DNA from: Porodaedalea pini
Lineage: Eukaryota; Basidiomycota; Agaricomycetes; Hymenochaetales; Hymenochaetaceae
Assembly (NCBI GenBank): GCA_002794775.1
Contig: NBAY01000074.1
Span: 62,001-126,000, forward strand
DNA: 64,000 bases
Reading direction: 5' to 3'
In this document: positions 57,981 through 64,000 of the stretch, piece after piece
Layout of the letters: each line of letters begins with the position of its first letter
How positions within the stretch are numbered: the stretch's first letter is position 1
Notes under the pieces: generated by a model
What the model saw: the letters and a program-made list of their open reading frames with translations, nothing else
Told to the model about the DNA's origin: nothing
The model's database searches: none
Position numbers and translations under genes: made by a program

Positions 57981-58865
57981 ATGACTGGTACTTTCAGACC
58001 AAAGGCAAGCAAGGGCATGGAAAGCGCGAAGAGGAACGCGAAGAAGGGCGGCCTGGGTAGCTGGGTGCAAAAATGGCTCGTGCGGCTCGGTTTGCTCGGG
58101 TTCTTTGTCGTCATTGCGAGATACCTCGACTCTATTCGGGTGAGCGTGCTCAGCTACCTTAGAAAAATCCCAGACTCTTATTTTTAATTATTTAGCAACA
58201 ATTCTACGTGTTTGACCCGGTATTCATCCACGCCGTCGCGCGCTCCGCCGTCGACACGCATGGGGACAACATGTCCGCGATCGTCGACCACATCGTCGCG
58301 AACCTCACGACCGAGTACCCGCAGGCGCCGTCCATTGCGTCCGGGCGCGACGGCAAGCGGCTCGCGCTGAATCCGCGCACGGACGAGTGGGTGTTCAGCA
58401 ATGCGGGCGGCGCGATGGGCGCGATGTACGTCATACATGCGAGCATCACCGAGTACCTTATCATCTTCGGCACGCCGCTGGGCACGGAAGGCCACTCGGG
58501 CTTGCACCCCTCAGACGACTACTTCAACATCTTGCATGGCGAGCAGTGGGCGTTCAAGCCTGGCGCGCTGGAGATGGAGGTGTACAAGCCTGGGGACGTG
58601 CATCACCTTCATCGCGGGGATGTTAAGCAATATAAGATGCATAAGGGATGCTTCGCGCTCGAGCTTGCTCAGGGTATGTAAATCGACGTCATCGCTATCG
58701 ACGTACGCTGACTTTATTGATATATATGTAGGGTGGATCCCGCTAATGATGCCCTTCGGCCTCGCGGACGTCTTCTCATCGACGCTCGACCTCCCGACAT
58801 TCTACCACACTGCGCGCATCTCCGGCCGCGAGATGCTCAACAACCTGCTCGTTGGAAAGATCTGA
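57981..58865 (+). CDS. ERG2: C-8 sterol isomerase
   Basis: Exons 57981-58139, 58196-58673 and 58732-58865 give 256 residues. The N-terminus is basic (MTGTFRPKASKGMESAKRNAKKGG), followed by one membrane segment (WLVRLGLLGFFVVIARYL) that would anchor it in the ER. The body carries the ERG2/sigma-1 receptor signature: EWVFSNAGGAMGAMYVIHA, ITEYLIIFGTPLGTEGHSG, DDYFNILHGEQWAFKPGALE and VHHLHRGDVKQYKM. The end is TFYHTARISGREMLNNLLVGKI. The enzyme moves the sterol double bond from C-8 to C-7 in ergosterol synthesis. Both introns are short and keep the frame. Same strand as SPC2. No lesion seen. Confidence 0.93.
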
Positions 58866-59247
58866 TTTGACCTAGTGTTGTTTCGGCTATGTTTAGTTTA
58901 TACCCACGGTTGACAGGATACTAATGATAATGATAATTAAATTTACTTGGAACATGCGTCTTTTCGTCGGAAGTGAAATATTATTGCACACTGACAGACG
59001 ACAGTATACATGACCCAACTCCTTCCTCTCCTCCTTAAAATGTCTACGACGGGAAAAGGAATGCGTTGTTCTAACAAAAGGCGCGCCGCGCCAATCAAAC
59101 CACCACCCAATCTGCCTATCAATTCATCCCGCCCCATCCGTCAAATTGAAAACGCCATCTACGGCCGCTTTCCCTCCACACCAAAACGCCACACACAGCC
59201 TGCTCGTGTATGGTACACGCCCTACTAAGGTGCCCTGGGCGTGCGAC
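58866..59247. other. Convergent intergenic region
   Basis: Contains the 3' ends of ERG2 and of the minus-strand surface protein gene; nothing else recognised. Confidence 0.5.
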
Positions 59248-59949
59248 TCAGATGTTTGAGAGCATCATGAGAGCAGAGCCGGCCATGATCGCGCCGAAAC
59301 CGACGACGACGACGGTTGCGGGGGTGTTGAGTATAATGTCCGTCGGACCATCCCAGCCAGGCGCGATCGCGAGCACAGCGCTCGGAAAGAGGATGGCCAC
59401 GGAGGAATTGCACGCAGTCGAGAACGCTGTCCGTAAATTTAGTCAGGACAACACGCTCTATCTGCTATAGATGGACAGACGCACCGCTGAGGGCAGGGTT
59501 CGAGCCGATACGAGGGTCGGGGGCCCTCTCATTCTGCGCCACGAGGAAGTTGAACATGCACTGCTCACATTGGACTAGCGCGTTCGCGACGTCGTTCGTG
59601 CACACGCATGTGTCGTTGCTGCCACAGTTCTGCTCACAACAAATTAGTTCATCATGCGAATACACCTGCAGAGTCAAGAGGAGACCTACCGTGATAGTAG
59701 TGTTTACTGAGTTGCAAGTCGACGTGCAGCCATCCAGATATGGACCTGCGGGGACCTGCAGCAGCTGCTGCGCGGTGAGGTTCCCGGTCATCCCTGGAAG
59801 CATGATCTGCAGAGCCGCGACTTATTGTCCAGGATTACAGTTAGACAAGGATCATCAGTGAGTCCGCTCCCTGTAAACTAAGACTCGCTTGACTTACCAC
59901 GACCAGCGAGCGCGAGCGCAGAGACAAATAGGAGGAATGTACGGAGCAT
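59248..59949 (-). CDS. Small Cys-rich secreted protein, probably GPI-anchored
   Basis: The gene starts at ATG 59949 with a signal peptide (MLRTFLLFVSALALAGRG) ending at a GTAAGT donor near 59897. Later exons give a domain with the cysteine pattern CTSTCNS..NCGSNDTCVCTND..VQCEQC. One 60-nt intron, divisible by three, splits it. The last exon, entered by an acceptor near 59430, ends TPATVVVVGFGAIMAGSALMMLSNI. That hydrophobic tail directly before the stop at 59248 fits a GPI attachment signal. Similar proteins are common on agaricomycete cell surfaces; function is unknown. Convergent with ERG2. Exon joints were deduced by eye and the last is the least certain. Confidence 0.68.
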
Positions 59950-60157
59950 GATGTCGATGAAAGACGAGATTCACGAGAAGAGAGCGGGGTCGAGAAACGA
60001 GAGACGAGAAAGCGGATACAGAGCGGCGGGTTGAAGAGAAATATAAAAGGGCTTGTCTGCCAGAGACGAGAAACGTGAAGAAAGTAAGAGGAGGAAGAGG
60101 AAGACGAGAGAGGATGGAGGATGGGAGCAGGCCACTGTAAGGCACGGTAGGTCGGCG

Positions 60158-61280
60158 TCGGTTGTCTTGGTAGCCGAACTTTGCTTAGTCAGCAAACGTC
60201 AAGGATCGAAGTGATATCTACTATAATCTAGTTAAACCAGTTTGACACTGCCATTGCACCAGAAGGAGAGCAAGTCGGGTTGTGTTCTACATGGGCTACA
60301 TTAGAGCTTACTCTTCTTACCCTCTTCGTTTTGAAACAGGTCTAGAGGAAACCAGCTAAGTTCCAGTTCAGCTCGAGGCGGCGAAGACAACGATTTCCCG
60401 GAGTCTTCTTCTCGTCAATCTTTTTGCTCTCTGTGTCTATTGGTTATTTATTTTTCTCAATATGTCGTGCATTACAATACACTTTTTACTCACACTGCAC
60501 CACGTAACAGCACCTTGTGGTCTATTCGCGAGAACAGCCTCAGACAATGAAAAAGGCCATCCTCTAGACCCGCAATGACCCCCGTACATCTTCGATGTAC
60601 AGCTATTTTCAAGGATAGTTTCACCGTTCTGAAAAAGGAAGAAGAGAGCGCAGGCTGGTCGTATAGTTAGATTACGCCACACCATCTCTCCTCCGTTCCC
60701 CTTCTCTTAGGGACAGTGCAAAGTTTGACTTGTAAGTGTCTGGTGCGCACACGAGGTTCCGCGTGCACCCGTCGCCACTGTCATTGAAGCACTGATACTC
60801 ACTGCAGAAATCCCGCAGTGGATCAGCGAAACGAACGGACCTATCGTCATGATGCAGTACAAGCACGAGAATACCCAAAATCTGCAATGAAGAAGTACTA
60901 GTGCCTGTTACCCGCCTGATTGTAGTCATTTCAACAAGTCATTGGGGAAACTTTTCCTATTTCAGCTTTGGCACTTTTTAACGGTACCTTACGCTCGAGC
61001 GCCCCCACAATACGAGTGATCGGGTGTTTGAAGCTAAACATGCATCCTCCACGCTGAACTGCTCATCTTGTACTGGCCCGAGTCCTCTGTCTCGAATCTA
61101 TACTACCTAGTTGGAAGCTCGGTGCGTTACACTGTCCTCCCATTCGGCTGAAGTACTGTGCAGGATTTGGTATGAAATGAGGATGAGAGTGACAGCAAAG
61201 GAAACTATCTGGATCTGAACCTTCTTCGAAACGATGCACTGTATTGGCCTACAAAATTCATTCCCCCAGGAAGTCACTCG
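60158..61280 (+). repeat. Diverged duplicate of the terpene synthase upstream region
   Basis: Matches 61315-62200 in order over most of its length, for example TTGTCTTGGTAGC, CCATCCTCTAGACCCGC, GGACCTATCGTCAT and GTGTTTGAAGCTA. At its right end it includes a decayed version of the first codons of the terpene synthase (see 61233). A minus-strand frame of 85 codons (60672-60929) lies inside, but its partner in the other copy is broken, so it is probably not a gene. Confidence 0.75.
61233..61280 (+). pseudogene. Remnant of the start of a second terpene synthase
   Basis: GAAACGATGCA and the following CCTACAAAATTCATTCCCCC align with GAAACAATGCA and CCTACAGAACTCATTCTCCC at the intact gene's start. 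Only about a dozen codons remain. Confidence 0.55.
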
Positions 61281-61314
61281 GATCGAAAAATAGGAGACGA
61301 GCAAGCAAGACTGG

Positions 61315-62200
61315 AGTCGGTTGTCTTGGTAGCTGAGCTTTAGTTTACGCTTGAGTTTACCATTCTTACCCGTTTACGTTGAGACAGATGCTTCCAGAGG
61401 GAAGCATCAAAGCTCGGGTTCGGCTCGAGTGGCAAAGATGACCTGTTCCCGCTGTTTCCTTATCGTTTTCAGATTGTCTTCTTTAAGTGCGTCCTGCATG
61501 AACAAACAGCCTCTTGTAGTCCATTTGCAAGATCGACGTTAGAGCATGGGAATGGTCCATCCTCTAGACCCGCGATAACCTTCATGCATCCTATGTCTAC
61601 AGCTGTTTACAAGAACAATGACACGGATCGGAAAACCTAAGAGCAAAGAGAAGATACAGGTCAGTCACATAAATGGAAAGTGCTCCACTATCTCTCCTCT
61701 CCTCCTTCGAGCCAGTGCTATTTTAAGTACCAAGTGAGCCTCCGCCACTGTCACTGAAGCATAAACACACGCTTCAGAAATCCCACAGCGGCCAAGTGAA
61801 ATGAGCGGACCTATCGTCATTATGCAGTAAAGATACGGAAACCTTGCCGTCACACCCCAAGCCGCTCTACCGCTGTCATTTCGGCCAATGGCTTGGAAAC
61901 TAGTATTCCGCTTTGGCTCTGGAACCTCCTGCGCGAACACCTTCACAATACGATGGATTAGATGTTTGAAGCTAGATATACTTCTTCCATGCTGTTCTGT
62001 CTATGTTACACTCGCCTGCAGTCTAGATGCCATGTTACTCAGTCAGAAACTCTGTGCGTTACACTCTCCGATCACTCAGCTGAAGCTCTGGGTAAGATTT
62101 GGTATAGAAAGAGGACGAGACTGATAGCAAAAGACCATCAGGATCCGTCCTTTCATCGAAACAATGCAGCAACCTACAGAACTCATTCTCCCAGACCTCA
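61315..62200 (+). repeat. Upstream region of the terpene synthase (partner of 60158-61280)
   Basis: The second copy of the duplicated tract, leading directly into the intact terpene synthase start. Confidence 0.75.
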
Positions 62201-63292
62201 TCTCTTTATGCCCATTCTCTTGGAGCGGCCCTAACCCGCTTTACTCCTCCTCCAACAGAGAGTCGACTGAGTGGATGCTCAATTATGGTATCTTCGCTGA
62301 TGAAACGCGCGCGCGCTTGGACGCAACGCTCCCAGAGCTGCTGGGAGCGTATGTATATCCTTACGCTAAAGCTAAGGGCCTTCGCATTATTGGCGACTTC
62401 ATTATGATCCTCTTTGCGATAGACGAGATCACCGATGTCCAGGATGCGCTCAGAGCCAGAGTTACACGCGAGACTTTTATCAAAGCTTTGACTGGAAAGT
62501 CCGGTGATGATAACTCTCCTGTAAGCCTCTTTACGAAAGAGTACGTTCGGCCGCTCTCAGGTCCCGTCTTCTGTGTAATTTATGTTTCGCCGCGCTTACC
62601 AACGCACTAGCTTTCTGAATCGCATGTCGGGCACCCCTGATGAAGTTCTTAAACGATTCGTGACCCATTGCATCAGCTACATGGAAGCGACCGTGAATGA
62701 GGTTGATCTTCGCGGAAAAGACCTAGTGCTATCCGTCGAGGAATACACTCATCACCGCCGCGACGCTGGCGGCATCCGTCCTAGCTTTGTCCTCATCGAG
62801 ATTGCGCTTGATTTAAAGCTGCCTGCAAAGGTATTCGAGGATTCAAATTTCATGCGCGTGTCTCACGCCGCAAATGACATGATATGTTGGTCGAATGTAC
62901 GAAATTAACTTCTCTCTTTGAGACTGTGAGCTGATACAGGTCCCTATTAGGACATATACTCGTTTGCCATGGAGTATGCGCGAGGCATCGAAGGCGGCAG
63001 CGCCGTCACTGCCGTCATGCAAGAGAAAGGCCTTTCCTTGCAAGAAGCCGTGGATCACGTCGCAAAGCTGTGCAAGGACTTCGTGGACACGATGATCTCT
63101 TGCAAAGAGAACATACGCTCCTTTGGACCTGAGATAGACGAAAACATCAGGTTGTATATATTTGGGCTGGAGCAGTGGGTGTACGGGAATTTGATGTGGA
63201 GTCTCGACACACAGAGGTATTTTGGGGCGGAGCACGAAGAGGTCAAGCGCACGAGAATCGTGAAGCTGAAGAATCACAAATCTATGGCGTAG
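62164..63292 (+). CDS. Sesquiterpene synthase (class I terpene cyclase)
   Basis: Exons 62164-62540, 62611-62896 and 62951-63292 give 334 residues. Intron 1 uses the GTACGT donor at 62541, which joins LFTK to DFLNRMSG in frame. The first metal-binding motif is FAIDEITD (DExxD) near residue 90. The second is NDIYSFAME, matching NDxxSxxxE, which spans the second intron. The RY pair (TQRYFG) lies near residue 310. These are the defining features of basidiomycete sesquiterpene synthases, which ionise farnesyl diphosphate with magnesium and cyclise it. The product cannot be predicted. The next gene begins 340 bp downstream. All key residues are present and no lesion was seen. Confidence 0.92.
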
Positions 63293-63633
63293 GTGGAGTC
63301 GGATAACAGCGCGAGCCTGTCGCGCAAATAGAGTCAGCTAGTAATACAGTTCGATTGTATCATGTACAGTACTTCGTCAACCTCGCGTTTAGTCCAATAT
63401 TAGATCAGAATAGCACTGGAATGGCGTTCAGGGTCATCAGGACAGGAGTACCTAGTGCAATTGTCAGAAAACCTGCTAGTTGTGGCTGAGCAGAACTGTC
63501 AATAGAGCAGTAGAGAAAAGCTAACGAGTCGAAGAGAAGACGATGGTTTAAAAAAAGAGAGCAATGTATGAACACAGCCACAAGGGATCGACGTCTTCCA
63601 ACCCTGAGAGGTTTTCGCGAAGACATAATCCGT

Positions 63634-64000
63634 ATGTCCATGTCCGCTTCTACCCAAACCGTCACGTACGAAGAACACTGGCTTTCCGGGCCACAGTCTA
63701 CGCGCTTTTACTACCGTACGTACTCTTCGCAGGCGCCGCGAGCGAGCCTTGTCTTCCTTCATGGGTTCATCGAACACATCGGGCGCTATTCGCATGTTTT
63801 CCCGCATTGGCAGACACGCGGCATAAACGTCTTTGCATTCGACCAGCGCGGCTTCGGACGCACCGCAGAAGACAAAGAGCACCGTAGTGCGGATAGCGCG
63901 TATGCGAAAACGAGTGGCGTGCATCAGCTGGAGGATGCGGAATGGGCTGTGTCTGAGGCGAAAGCGCGTTTCGGCTGTGAGCTGCCTATGTTCGTCATGG
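63634..64000 (+). CDS. Monoacylglycerol lipase-like alpha/beta hydrolase, 5' part
   Basis: An open frame from ATG 63634 (MSMSASTQTVTYEEHW) to the window edge. It shows the serine hydrolase/S33 arrangement: RASLVFLHGFIEHIGRYSHVFPHW (oxyanion HG), then GINVFAFDQRGFGRT and HQLEDAEWAVSEA. The end is at ELPMFVM, just before the expected GxSxG nucleophile elbow, which lies outside the window. Family members release fatty acid from monoacylglycerol. About 122 residues are visible. No intron is evident so far. Confidence 0.85.
   Translation, partial: MSMSASTQTVTYEEHWLSGPQSTRFYYRTYSSQAPRASLVFLHGFIEHIGRYSHVFPHWQTRGINVFAFDQRGFGRTAEDKEHRSADSAYAKTSGVHQLEDAEWAVSEAKARFGCELPMFVM

Noticed and set aside
60672..60929. 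Small secreted protein on the minus strand
   Set aside because: It lies in the duplicated promoter tract, its partner copy is full of stops, and no signal peptide is convincing.
62524..62610. GTAAGC donor at 62521 for terpene synthase intron 1
   Set aside because: It ends in phase 0 and does not fit the acceptor at 62610; GTACGT at 62541 fits and keeps a family-like LFTKDF junction.
1..64000. CRISPR arrays, bacterial operons, rRNA, viral genes beyond retroelements
   Set aside because: None seen; gene structure is fungal throughout.

Overview
The window looks like filamentous basidiomycete DNA, most likely Agaricomycete. Genes are split by many 50-70 bp GT-AG introns. There is a DUF6699-type protein, multi-intron adenylate-forming reductases (A-T-R, NRPS-like), a Plavaka/CACTA-type transposon, chromodomain Ty3/gypsy elements, and ordinary eukaryotic genes (SPC2, ERG2). 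No bacterial operons, rRNA or CRISPR arrays were seen. All functions are read from sequence motifs only; no database search was possible.

Left part (1-6.3 kb): a partial DUF6699 gene leaving the left edge on the minus strand, an intron-containing tRNA-Thr(AGT), a disordered protein with a C2HC-like zinc motif, and a three-exon GNAT acetyltransferase. From 7.2 to 55.1 kb lie three copies of one A-T-R carboxylic acid reductase gene on the plus strand. Copy 1 (7.2-9.1 kb) is a deleted pseudogene. Copy 2 (17.0-21.1 kb) is complete but has a 1-nt deletion in the reductase domain. Copy 3 (51.0-55.1 kb) reads through all 17 exons. Copies 2 and 3, with about 0.7 kb of upstream DNA, form a recent segmental duplication.

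Mobile DNA has pushed the copies apart. Between copies 1 and 2 a 6.6 kb Plavaka-like element (9536-16165, TSD AAG) sits inside the terminal repeat of a 99-bp TA-flanked MITE. Between copies 2 and 3 is a nest about 29 kb long: a 1.08 kb foldback element, a decayed Tc1/mariner transposase, gypsy element A (minus strand) carrying gypsy element C (plus strand, TSD CTTGG), gypsy element B (TSD CCTTG), two solo LTRs (TSDs GGAAT and CAAGT) and a 2.25 kb insertion of unknown class. Element B and one solo LTR have broken a single host-like gene. The coding stops in these elements are mostly TGA where arginine is expected, and LTR pairs differ at CpG sites, which points to CpG-directed C-to-T mutation.

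Right part (56.7-64 kb): compact host genes SPC2 (signal peptidase subunit), ERG2 (sterol C-8 isomerase), a GPI-type cysteine-rich surface protein (minus strand), a complete sesquiterpene synthase and the start of a monoacylglycerol lipase. Just upstream of the terpene synthase is a diverged tandem copy of its promoter and first codons, the scar of a lost paralogue. The A-T-R copies and the terpene synthase make this a plausible secondary-metabolism neighbourhood, although housekeeping genes lie between them.
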